In this document: positions 57,878-64,000 of the stretch, piece by piece
How positions within the stretch are numbered: position 1 is the stretch's first letter
How the letters are laid out: each line of letters opens with the position of its first letter
Source of the DNA: Syntrophomonadaceae bacterium
GTDB lineage: Bacteria > Bacillota > DSM-12270 > Thermacetogeniales > Thermacetogeniaceae
Direction: 5' to 3'
DNA length: 64,000 nucleotides
Assembly (NCBI GenBank): GCA_012840385.1
Contig: DULK01000035.1
Coordinates: 18,049 to 82,048 of the forward strand
Made by a program: the position numbers and the translations under genes
The notes under the pieces: model-generated
Told to the model about the DNA's origin: nothing
Database searches by the model: none
Seen by the model: the letters and a program-made list of their open reading frames with translations, nothing else

Positions 57878-58765
57878 ATGGTAAACTTTGGTAGCCTTTT
57901 GACAGCAATGGTCACTCCTTTCACCAAGGATGGAGAAGTTGCCTACGACGAAGCAGCTAACTTAGCCCGGTTCTTAATAGAGAACGGCTCCGATGGTGTT
58001 GTTGTTGCGGGAACGACCGGCGAGTCGCCGGTTCTCACCAAGGAAGAAAAGCTTAAGCTTTTTTCTGTAGTAAAAGAGGCAGTTGGTGAGAAGGGAACCG
58101 TCATTGCCGGAACAGGTTCAAATAGCACTGCGGATACGATCTCTTTGACGAAAAAGGCTGCAGAAACCGGCGTAGATGGCATCATGCTGGTAACTCCTTA
58201 TTACAACAAACCCAGCCAGGAAGGCCTGTACCAGCACTTTAAAGCGGTTGCACAGGAAACCGACCTGCCCATCATCATGTATAACGTTCCCGGCCGTACA
58301 TCGGTCAACCTCCTTCCAGCAACCGTGGTTAGACTGGCCCAAATTAAAAACATCTGTGCCGTCAAAGAAGCGAGCGGGAATCTTGATCAGGTAGCAGAAA
58401 TTAAAAGGGGGGCCCCTGAGGATTTCTTAATTTACAGCGGGGACGACTCATTAACGCTACCGATGCTTGCGGTTGGCGGCTGCGGTGTTATCAGCGTGGC
58501 ATCCCATGTTGCCGGTAAAATGATCAAAGAAATGATCGAAAGCTTCTTTTCAGGAAAGATAAAAGAAGCAGCAGAACTGCATTTAAAGCTTTTCCCTCTT
58601 TACAAAGTTCTGTTTATAACGACAAATCCTGTTCCGGTTAAAGCTGCCCTCAACCTCATGGGCTTAAATGCCGGAGAACCGAGGCTTCCCCTTGCACCCG
58701 CCACGGAGCAAGAAGTGGAAGCAATTCGAAGGGTTATGGCCGAGACGGGAATCAAAATGGGTTAA
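57878..58765 (+). CDS. dapA: 4-hydroxy-tetrahydrodipicolinate synthase
   Basis: DapA (295 aa) condenses pyruvate and aspartate semialdehyde. The TIM-barrel marks are [33 protein letters not shown] (Tyr) and [13 protein letters not shown], with the Schiff-base Lys in KEASG. ATG 57878 is 8 nt after AAGGAGG; a GTG at 57875 is in frame too. A longer frame from 57782 lies inside asd. Confidence 0.97.
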   Translation: MVNFGSLLTAMVTPFTKDGEVAYDEAANLARFLIENGSDGVVVAGTTGESPVLTKEEKLKLFSVVKEAVGEKGTVIAGTGSNSTADTISLTKKAAETGVDGIMLVTPYYNKPSQEGLYQHFKAVAQETDLPIIMYNVPGRTSVNLLPATVVRLAQIKNICAVKEASGNLDQVAEIKRGAPEDFLIYSGDDSLTLPMLAVGGCGVISVASHVAGKMIKEMIESFFSGKIKEAAELHLKLFPLYKVLFITTNPVPVKAALNLMGLNAGEPRLPLAPATEQEVEAIRRVMAETGIKMG

Positions 58766-58782
58766 CCTTGATTCACAATCCC

Positions 58783-58811
58783 TTGTATTTTAGCTTTTTT
58801 TTCAGTATAAT
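58783..58811 (+). promoter_or_regulatory. Sigma-A promoter for rnj
   Basis: TTGTAT (58783-58788) and TATAAT (58806-58811) have 17-bp spacing. The transcript would start near 58818 and carry a leader of about 87 nt before rnj. Confidence 0.65.
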
Positions 58812-58846
58812 AAAAAAGAAAGGGAACGCATGGACTGATTATGGTA

Positions 58847-58880
58847 CCTACCTTTCAGAAATTTGTGAGGTAGGTTTTTT
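58847..58880 (+). terminator. Terminator-like hairpin in the rnj leader
   Basis: CCTACCT (58847-58853) pairs with AGGTAGG (58868-58874), with a 14-nt loop, followed by TTTTTT. It could end dapA transcripts. Because it lies between the rnj promoter and rnj, it would also act on rnj mRNA as an attenuator. Confidence 0.65.
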
Positions 58881-58904
58881 ATTTATGTTCGGGGTGAATT
58901 TATT

Positions 58905-60569
58905 ATGAAGGAAGGCAATACACTTACAATAATTCCGCTGGGGGGCCTCGGCGAGATTGGAAAAAATATTATGGTCTTGAAGTATAACAAAGACATTATT
59001 GTTATCGACGGCGGCCTCATGTTCCCGGAAGATGAAATGCTTGGGATCGACCTGGTGATTCCGGATATCTCATACCTGATTGAAAACCGGGATCAGATTC
59101 GTGGTTTTGTTCTAACTCACGGCCATGAGGATCACATCGGGTCAATGCCTTACATTTTAAGGGAGATCTCGGCGCCTGTGTACGGCACCAAATTGACCCT
59201 CGGTTTATTGGACGCAAAGCTAAAAGAGAGCAATTTTGATCAGAAGGTGAAAACCAGATGCGTGCGGCCTGGCGATTCTATCCAGTTGGGAGCTTTTCAG
59301 ATCCAGTTTATCCGGGTCAGTCACAGTATTCCCGATTCCGTTGCCCTGGGAATCAAAACACCTGTAGGAACGATTGTCCATACGGGAGATTTTAAACTGG
59401 ATCAGACACCTGTGGACAATGAAAAGATTGATTATCATAAGTTTGCAGAATTAGGAAAAGAGGGTGTTCTGGTGCTGCTTTCAGACAGCACTAATGCGGA
59501 AAGACCAGGCTATACCTTATCGGAACGGGTTGTCGGTGAAACCTTCAACGAAACCTTCCGTAAAGCAAAGGAAAGGATTATTATTGCAAGCTTTGCCTCA
59601 AACATCCACCGAATTCAGCAAGCGATCACCACAGCCAGTAAATACGGGAGAAAGGTCGCGGTTGCGGGCAGGAGCATGATCAACGTTGTGAACATTGCCA
59701 GGGAGCTGGGTTATCTCGAGATCCCCCCAGATACCTTGGTTGATTTAGATGAGATTCAGTTTCTACCCAAACGGGAGATCGTTATCCTGACTACGGGAAG
59801 CCAGGGCGAGCCGATGTCCGCTCTTACCAGGATGGCAATGTGCGATCACAAACAGGTGGAGATCATGCCGGGTGACACGGTGATCATCTCTGCCAGTCCG
59901 ATTCCGGGAAATGAAAAAATGGTGCACCGTACGATTGACAATCTCTTGCGGCAGGGGGCAGAGGTGATTTACGAGTCTTTCTCAGGTGTACACGTATCAG
60001 GCCACGCCAGCCAGGAAGAACTCAAACTGATGCTAAACCTGGTGAGACCTAAATTTTTCATCCCAGTACATGGAGAGTACCGCCATCTCATCAAACATGC
60101 CCAGCTTGCCAGGGAGGTTGGAATTCCACCGAAAAATATTTTTATAGTAGAGAACGGCCAGGTTCTGGAATTTACTCCCGACAGGGGTGCAATTACTGGA
60201 AGGGTTACGGCAGGGAATGTCCTGGTCGACGGCTTGGGTGTCGGAGACGTTGGAAACATTGTCCTGCGCGACCGCAAACAGCTTTCGCGAGACGGAATAT
60301 TTATCGTTTTTGTCACCATCGATAAGGATGATGGTACGGTTGTAGCCGGTCCGGACATCGTTTCAAGAGGCTTTGTATACGTCCGCGAGTCCGAGGAACT
60401 GCTTGAAGAAGCAAAAGAGCGGGTACGCGATATCCTCAAGCAGTGCGAGTTGCAGCAGACCACGGAATGGGCGGCAATCAAATCTTACGTGAGGGAGGCT
60501 GTCGGGAAGTTCCTGTACGAAAGGACCAGAAGAAGGCCGATGATACTTCCGATCATCATAGAAGTGTAA
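58905..60569 (+). CDS. Ribonuclease J
   Basis: RNase J (554 aa) is a metallo-beta-lactamase/beta-CASP nuclease with 5'-3' exo- and endonuclease activity. The zinc motif is VLTHGHEDHIGSMPYI, followed by VSHSIPDSVALGI and GDFKLD. The beta-CASP part has FASNIHRIQQAI and VHVSGHASQEELKLML with FIPVHGEYRHL. The C-terminal domain is about 110 residues. The single copy could be either rnjA or rnjB; in B. subtilis the asd-dapA neighbour is rnjB (ymfA). A terminator-like hairpin stands in its leader. Confidence 0.96.
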   Translation: MKEGNTLTIIPLGGLGEIGKNIMVLKYNKDIIVIDGGLMFPEDEMLGIDLVIPDISYLIENRDQIRGFVLTHGHEDHIGSMPYILREISAPVYGTKLTLGLLDAKLKESNFDQKVKTRCVRPGDSIQLGAFQIQFIRVSHSIPDSVALGIKTPVGTIVHTGDFKLDQTPVDNEKIDYHKFAELGKEGVLVLLSDSTNAERPGYTLSERVVGETFNETFRKAKERIIIASFASNIHRIQQAITTASKYGRKVAVAGRSMINVVNIARELGYLEIPPDTLVDLDEIQFLPKREIVILTTGSQGEPMSALTRMAMCDHKQVEIMPGDTVIISASPIPGNEKMVHRTIDNLLRQGAEVIYESFSGVHVSGHASQEELKLMLNLVRPKFFIPVHGEYRHLIKHAQLAREVGIPPKNIFIVENGQVLEFTPDRGAITGRVTAGNVLVDGLGVGDVGNIVLRDRKQLSRDGIFIVFVTIDKDDGTVVAGPDIVSRGFVYVRESEELLEEAKERVRDILKQCELQQTTEWAAIKSYVREAVGKFLYERTRRRPMILPIIIEV

Positions 60570-60574
60570 TTACT

Positions 60575-60606
60575 ATCGGCTCCATCTAGAACGAGCCGAT
60601 TTTATT
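60575..60606. terminator. Bidirectional terminator between rnj and the converging operon
   Basis: ATCGGCTC (60575-60582) pairs with GAGCCGAT (60593-60600), followed by TTTTATTATTTTT on the + strand. The complementary strand has A-rich flanks that can also give a weak U-tract. It lies between two convergent genes. Confidence 0.75.
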
Positions 60607-60610
60607 ATTT

Positions 60611-62275
60611 TTAGGAAATCGTTTTTTTATACACGTTTTTGACGGTGGATAGGAACAGATCCACGAGGTTAGGATCGTAGAGGGTGCCGGCGTTTTTCCT
60701 TATTTCCATCGAGGCATCATCAAATCTCAAGGCCTTTCTGTAGGGGCGTTCGGACGTCATGGCATCGAAGCTATCCGCAATGCGCACTATCCGAGCAAGG
60801 AGGGGTATATCATCCCCCTTTAACCCGTCGGGGTAGCCGGAGCCGTCGTAGTTTTCGTGGTGAGACCGGATAATAGACACTATATCCTTGAAGGATACTA
60901 CCGGCTGGATCATCTCGCTTCCCAATACGGTGTGGTTCCGCATGGTATCCCATTCCTTCTTATTCAATCGCCCTTCTTTAGTTAAAACCATCGTTTCTAT
61001 TTCGAGTTTCCCTATGTCGTGCAAAAAGGCTCCATACCTGAGAAACTCTTTGGTATCTTCGTCAATGCCCATCTTTTCCGCCATCGCCATAGCATATGAC
61101 ATCACTCTTTCGGAATGGCCGTATGTGTACCGGTCCTTGGCGTTGATCAGGGTGATGAACGTTTGCAGGTAAGCAAAGGCCTCCGAAACCTTTAAGCTGC
61201 TGATCTCGCTTAACACGGACTGATACAGGCGGGGCATCCCCTTGCTGTACTTCCTCCTGAACAGGTCGTCTTCTGCAGCTCTGATGAGCGGCAGTGCCTC
61301 GGTCCCGTCTTCCGGATAGCCTGCCATACCCTCAGATATGCTGAACGGTTTATATGTAGTAATGCCTTTTATATTGAAGAAAGCGATGACCCGCGCTTCT
61401 ATCTCTTTTTGAATATTCTTCGTAAACTCCATTACTGCTTTCTTGTCTTTTCCCGGAAATACGAGCATGAATTCATCGTTACCATACCTGGCAGCAGCAT
61501 ATAGCCCCTCATTGCTCCTGTCTAAAAGCAATTGTCCGATCAGGCTTAACAGTTCATCCCCAAACTGGTAGCCGTAAACTGTGTTGTAATACTTGAGCTG
61601 GTTTACATCCATCAAAACAAGGGAAAGGGAGGTATTCTCGCTGGCCGCCTTATGTAGGGAAGCAACTAGCTTTTCCTGTATAAAGCGGTGGTTGTACAAA
61701 CCCGTAAGCTGGTCGTAATCGGCAAGCCTGAGCAGTTCCTGCTGGGTGTTTCTTTCAACCTCCATCAGGCCACCGACAAGCCATGCCAGAAGGATAGTAA
61801 CACTGGCCAGGATCACGTTGGTTTGAAAAATGCCGGGGGGCAAAGCGGCAAAAATCTCATAATCCATCAGAAAGAGCAGGGCACTGGCTGCGACGGCCAC
61901 ACCAGCGCCCGCTAACTTTCCAAAGGTTGTTGCCGCAATGATCACCGGGATCACGATCAGCACCTTGGCCCCGTTAAAGTCTCTGCTGTACCAGAGGAAA
62001 GCAAAGGTTAATGGAAAAATTACCGCTAGTAGAAATATTTCGTCTATGTTTGATCGTTTATAGAAAAATTTAAGGAGAAGATTTCGGCCAACGTAGATAA
62101 TAATCCCGATGGAAAAGATTGAAAATAATACCGTGAGGGTTGGGGTTAGTTCGACACCAAATCCTGCATTATAAAAACTCAAAACGACCATTAGAAAAAT
62201 TAAGAGGCAGATGATATGGGTTACTAAAATATATTCCGATATATCCGTCGCTCTCTTCTCTTCCCAATGACGCAT
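60611..62275 (-). CDS. Membrane GGDEF/HD-GYP cyclic-di-GMP signalling protein
   Basis: This 554-aa protein has about five or six membrane helices (residues 14-172), a GGDEF domain (about 183-345) and an HD-GYP phosphodiesterase domain (about 370-550). The HD-GYP motifs are intact: GHSERV (H387), FLHDIGK (H419/D420), HHENYDGSGYP (H472/H473). The GGDEF motif is altered to GNDEF (265-269), and the substrate-site pattern reads DVNQLKYYNT, so cyclase activity is doubtful. ATG 62275 has GGGGAGA about 8 nt upstream; the frame runs to 62362 without a site. It lies 35 bp after the agrD-like gene, so it is probably the end of that operon. Confidence 0.9.
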   Translation of the reverse strand: MRHWEEKRATDISEYILVTHIICLLIFLMVVLSFYNAGFGVELTPTLTVLFSIFSIGIIIYVGRNLLLKFFYKRSNIDEIFLLAVIFPLTFAFLWYSRDFNGAKVLIVIPVIIAATTFGKLAGAGVAVAASALLFLMDYEIFAALPPGIFQTNVILASVTILLAWLVGGLMEVERNTQQELLRLADYDQLTGLYNHRFIQEKLVASLHKAASENTSLSLVLMDVNQLKYYNTVYGYQFGDELLSLIGQLLLDRSNEGLYAAARYGNDEFMLVFPGKDKKAVMEFTKNIQKEIEARVIAFFNIKGITTYKPFSISEGMAGYPEDGTEALPLIRAAEDDLFRRKYSKGMPRLYQSVLSEISSLKVSEAFAYLQTFITLINAKDRYTYGHSERVMSYAMAMAEKMGIDEDTKEFLRYGAFLHDIGKLEIETMVLTKEGRLNKKEWDTMRNHTVLGSEMIQPVVSFKDIVSIIRSHHENYDGSGYPDGLKGDDIPLLARIVRIADSFDAMTSERPYRKALRFDDASMEIRKNAGTLYDPNLVDLFLSTVKNVYKKTIS

Positions 62276-62310
62276 CCCTATTCTCCCCACAGTATTATCA
62301 TCGACCCTTA

Positions 62311-62442
62311 TTATCTTTTTAATATCGCTGGTACTTCGGGTTGATAAAAATACCACATACACGTTGGTTTGACAGTTGTATAGGCTGCGAATACTAGAAC
62401 GCTGAAAATCACCGACAAAAGGTTATTAAAGAGACGTTTCAC
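62311..62442 (-). CDS. AgrD-like cyclic lactone autoinducer peptide precursor
   Basis: This 43-aa precursor starts at GTG 62442, with an excellent AAAGGAGGGG site 7-8 nt upstream. It overlaps the 3' end of the agrB-like gene by 17 bp in another frame. It has an amphipathic/hydrophobic leader (KRLFNNLLSVIFSVLVFAAY) and then KPTCMWYFYQPEVP. The C-W-aromatic core followed by YQPEVP is the hallmark of clostridial AgrD peptides. Cys28 would form the thiolactone; a likely ring is CMWYF, by the five-residue ring rule, which is inference. The acidic/Pro tail (QPEVPAILKR) should be removed by AgrB. Confidence 0.9.
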   Translation of the reverse strand: MKRLFNNLLSVIFSVLVFAAYTTVKPTCMWYFYQPEVPAILKR

Positions 62443-63076
62443 TTCTTTTCCCCTCCTTTACTATAAAATTATCAAGCAAAGTGGCGAACCTATGTCCCGC
62501 TTTTGTCAGGGTAAAGGTCTGCCACCAGGTTCCAAGACTTGCAGATAAAACTATACCAGTTAATGCTTCATTCCAACTGATTAGAACAACCTGCCCAGCA
62601 GCTATTAATATAACAATCAATAAGGATAAGAAGCGCATTTTTCGCTTGTATTCTAAAGAAATAATGGGCTTGGCAGGTGAATCTACTGGAGCCAGGAGCA
62701 AGACAATAATTAAAGAAACAACAACGCCTATTAAGATTGTCACAAGCAGTGCTTGGTAAGTAAAAATAGGAGCAATTATTAAAGCTGCTTTTCCTAATAA
62801 TAAAGCAACGATCATTCCCAATATTGCACAGGTTAAGGGAGATTTGCTGTGAGCACCTCCGGAAAAAAGTCGTAGCAAGCCTGCACTTAGAGTAGCAACA
62901 AGGGTTGTCCAAAAACACCCGAATAACCATCCAACAAAACAGATGGTTAGTAAGTTTATCGTGGAATATATTAAAGCCTGTAATCCAAACAGGGCTATTG
63001 CTTCTTCATCTACGCTCAAATTTAGTTTTTCTTTCAAATAAGCTGCGGCAGGTCTCGTAATGTTTAAATTCAGCAA
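62426..63076 (-). CDS. AgrB-like peptide-processing membrane protease
   Basis: This 216-aa membrane protein has about six helices and the AgrB motif LLRLFSGGAHSKSPLTC: H76 and C83, in the positions of the catalytic pair H77/C84 of S. aureus AgrB. AgrB cleaves the tail of AgrD and makes the thiolactone. TTG 63076 overlaps the stop of the upstream sensor-like gene, with AAAGGA about 11 nt before. The gene is AT-richer than the housekeeping block beside it, which may indicate transfer. Confidence 0.9.
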   Translation of the reverse strand: MLNLNITRPAAAYLKEKLNLSVDEEAIALFGLQALIYSTINLLTICFVGWLFGCFWTTLVATLSAGLLRLFSGGAHSKSPLTCAILGMIVALLLGKAALIIAPIFTYQALLVTILIGVVVSLIIVLLLAPVDSPAKPIISLEYKRKMRFLSLLIVILIAAGQVVLISWNEALTGIVLSASLGTWWQTFTLTKAGHRFATLLDNFIVKEGKRSETSL

Positions 63077-63546
63077 CTGATGATTAATCCTTTCTTTTGG
63101 TTATAGTAATTCTTGCCGAAAGCAATAACTAAAAGAATTATCAAATCAGGTAGTGCAAAAGCAGATCTTAAAAATGGATTGTGGAAAACTGTATCATATG
63201 ATAAGCCTGTCATGTTTAATAATGGCTTAACATAAATCAATTCTGATGTTGCTATTACAGCATAACAAACTAAAACAGCCAAGAAGATTTTGCTCAATTT
63301 AGCTTTCGTGAATATACATGTTAAAATTGCTGAACCAATAATTAGAATTACCGAATGCATCCCAAAAGCTATAGGTAAAAGGCGAACCAGGTTGGTAAAT
63401 GTGAGAAGTAAAGCGACCCAAAGCAATCTTCGATCCCACAATCGGAAATTTATAAGGCTGAAAACCGCCATCGTTACTGCTACACTTTCAGGGAAATCTT
63501 GGAGCAGCAAAGCATACAAAATGTTCGGGAACGTTTCGTGAACCAT
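63070..63546 (-). CDS. Kinase-less AgrC-sensor-like membrane protein
   Basis: This 158-aa protein consists of about five hydrophobic helices (ILYALLLQDFPESVAVTMAVF, LLWVALLLTF, VILIIGSAILTCIF, KIFLAVLVCYAVIA, LIILLVIAFG). The opening NILYALLLQDFPES is like the N-terminal membrane sensor of agr/GHKL-type histidine kinases in Clostridia, as I recall them, but no kinase domain follows. The start ATG 63546 has a perfect AAGGAGGT site; the longer frame to 63675 has none. It overlaps the agrB-like gene by 7 bp. It could be a peptide receptor, or a broken or split AgrC. Confidence 0.7.
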   Translation of the reverse strand: MVHETFPNILYALLLQDFPESVAVTMAVFSLINFRLWDRRLLWVALLLTFTNLVRLLPIAFGMHSVILIIGSAILTCIFTKAKLSKIFLAVLVCYAVIATSELIYVKPLLNMTGLSYDTVFHNPFLRSAFALPDLIILLVIAFGKNYYNQKKGLIISC

Positions 63547-64000
63547 CGGTACCTCCTTAAGTGCAAATTTCTCATTCGGCATAAATCTAAGATTCCCTTC
63601 TATTATAATCAAGACCAAAGTAGGAATCATATGAGACTTCAATCCATATTTTACTCTTTTTCTATAAAATCGCATATGCCTGTCTTATCAAAAAAGGTAT
63701 TTAGTTTGTTTTAATGTTTAGAATATTAGATAGAGAGATCTATTTACTCCAAAACACGGGGGGATGCTAGTGGAAAGGATCAGCAAGACAGTTCTTGAGC
63801 TGGTTAAGGGCGAGGGCGAGTTCAACCGGAGCCCGGGAGCAAGCGCAAGATAAACCGAAACGTATTTCCAGGGCAGACCACCACGCCGCCTCCGGCGGCA
63901 CCAACAGAGGAACGAAAAAGCGGTTTATCCTTGCTGGCGCAGCGACCTACGGAGGTTGTTACTCGCCCTTGACGAAGGAGCAGCTAACGGCAGCCGAAGC
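63547..64000. other. Upstream region of the agr-like operon and unidentified GC-rich end
   Basis: 63547-63757 is AT-rich and non-coding. Reading leftward it contains a -10-like TATAAT on the minus strand (+ coordinates 63602-63607) with no good -35. From about 63760 the sequence becomes GC-rich. A 27-codon frame starts at GTG 63770 after GGGGGG (RISKTVLELVKGEGEF...) and stops at 63853. Another frame is open from 63771 to the right edge (ends ...GGCYSPLTKEQLTAAE). AAGGGCGAG (63806-63814) recurs inverted at 63962-63970. I cannot name either frame; a mobile-element end or a frameshifted gene is possible. Confidence 0.35.

Noticed and set aside
62276..62362. N-terminal extension of the GGDEF/HD-GYP protein to 62362
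   Set aside because: This part overlaps the agrD-like gene, has no ribosome site, and precedes a well-placed ATG at 62275.
60611..63546. The minus-strand AT-rich operon as a prophage remnant
   Set aside because: All four genes fit peptide signalling and c-di-GMP families, overlap neatly and carry good ribosome sites; no phage-type gene is present.

Overview
The window is a chromosomal segment of an endospore-forming, flagellated, Gram-positive anaerobe of the Clostridia, most like the Peptococcaceae/Thermoanaerobacterales. The evidence is the Bacillus/Clostridium order of the fla/che cluster, its hand-off into rpsB-tsf-pyrH-frr, sporulation genes (dpaA, dpaB, ylxY-, ytvI- and ymxH-like genes) and a small 2[4Fe-4S] ferredoxin set between frr and uppS. 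The genus cannot be fixed from the sequence alone. Shine-Dalgarno sites are strong, and non-AUG starts are common: many TTG and GTG, plus several cases where only CTG fits.

Region 1 (1-28519, +) is one long motility and chemotaxis operon. Its order is fliF(partial)-fliG-fliH-fliI-fliJ-motE-like-fliK-flgD-flagellar operon protein-flgE-flbD-fliL-fliM-fliY-cheY-fliO-fliP-fliQ-fliR-flhB-flhA-flhF-flhG-PilZ-cheB-cheA-cheW-cheC-cheD-sigD-fapA-like, a small unknown gene and a swrB-position membrane protein. It encodes the MS ring, the switch, the type III export gate and ATPase, hook assembly, a c-di-GMP brake, the CheA/W/Y/B/C/D pathway and the motility sigma factor. No cheR and no receptor gene are present in the window.

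Region 2 (28520-39630, +) is the translation/lipid/isoprenoid block rpsB-tsf-pyrH-frr-(PASTA)-(ferredoxin)-uppS-cdsA-ytvI-like-dxr-rseP-ispG-proS. It is led by a sigma-A promoter and a structured rpsB leader.

Region 3 (39633-53853, +) is rimP-nusA-rnpM-rplGA-infB-rbfA-nrnA-truB-ribF, two small unknown genes, rpsO-pnp-ylxY-dac-M16 peptidase. It covers transcription elongation, 30S maturation, translation initiation and RNA decay, then wall and sporulation functions. polC, which sits between proS and rimP in B. subtilis, is absent.

Region 4 (53908-60569, +) is ymxH/ylmC-dapB-dpaA-dpaB-asd-dapA-rnj: lysine/diaminopimelate and spore dipicolinate synthesis, ending with ribonuclease J. rnj has its own promoter and a terminator-like hairpin in its leader.

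Region 5 (60600-63546, -) is the most unusual part. A convergent, more AT-rich operon encodes a kinase-less AgrC-sensor-like membrane protein, an AgrB-type processing protease, a 43-aa AgrD-type cyclic-peptide precursor that overlaps the end of agrB, and a membrane GGDEF/HD-GYP protein. This looks like a peptide quorum-sensing cassette whose only visible output is c-di-GMP metabolism instead of a histidine kinase and response regulator. The last ~240 bp (63760-64000) change to GC-rich sequence that I could not identify.
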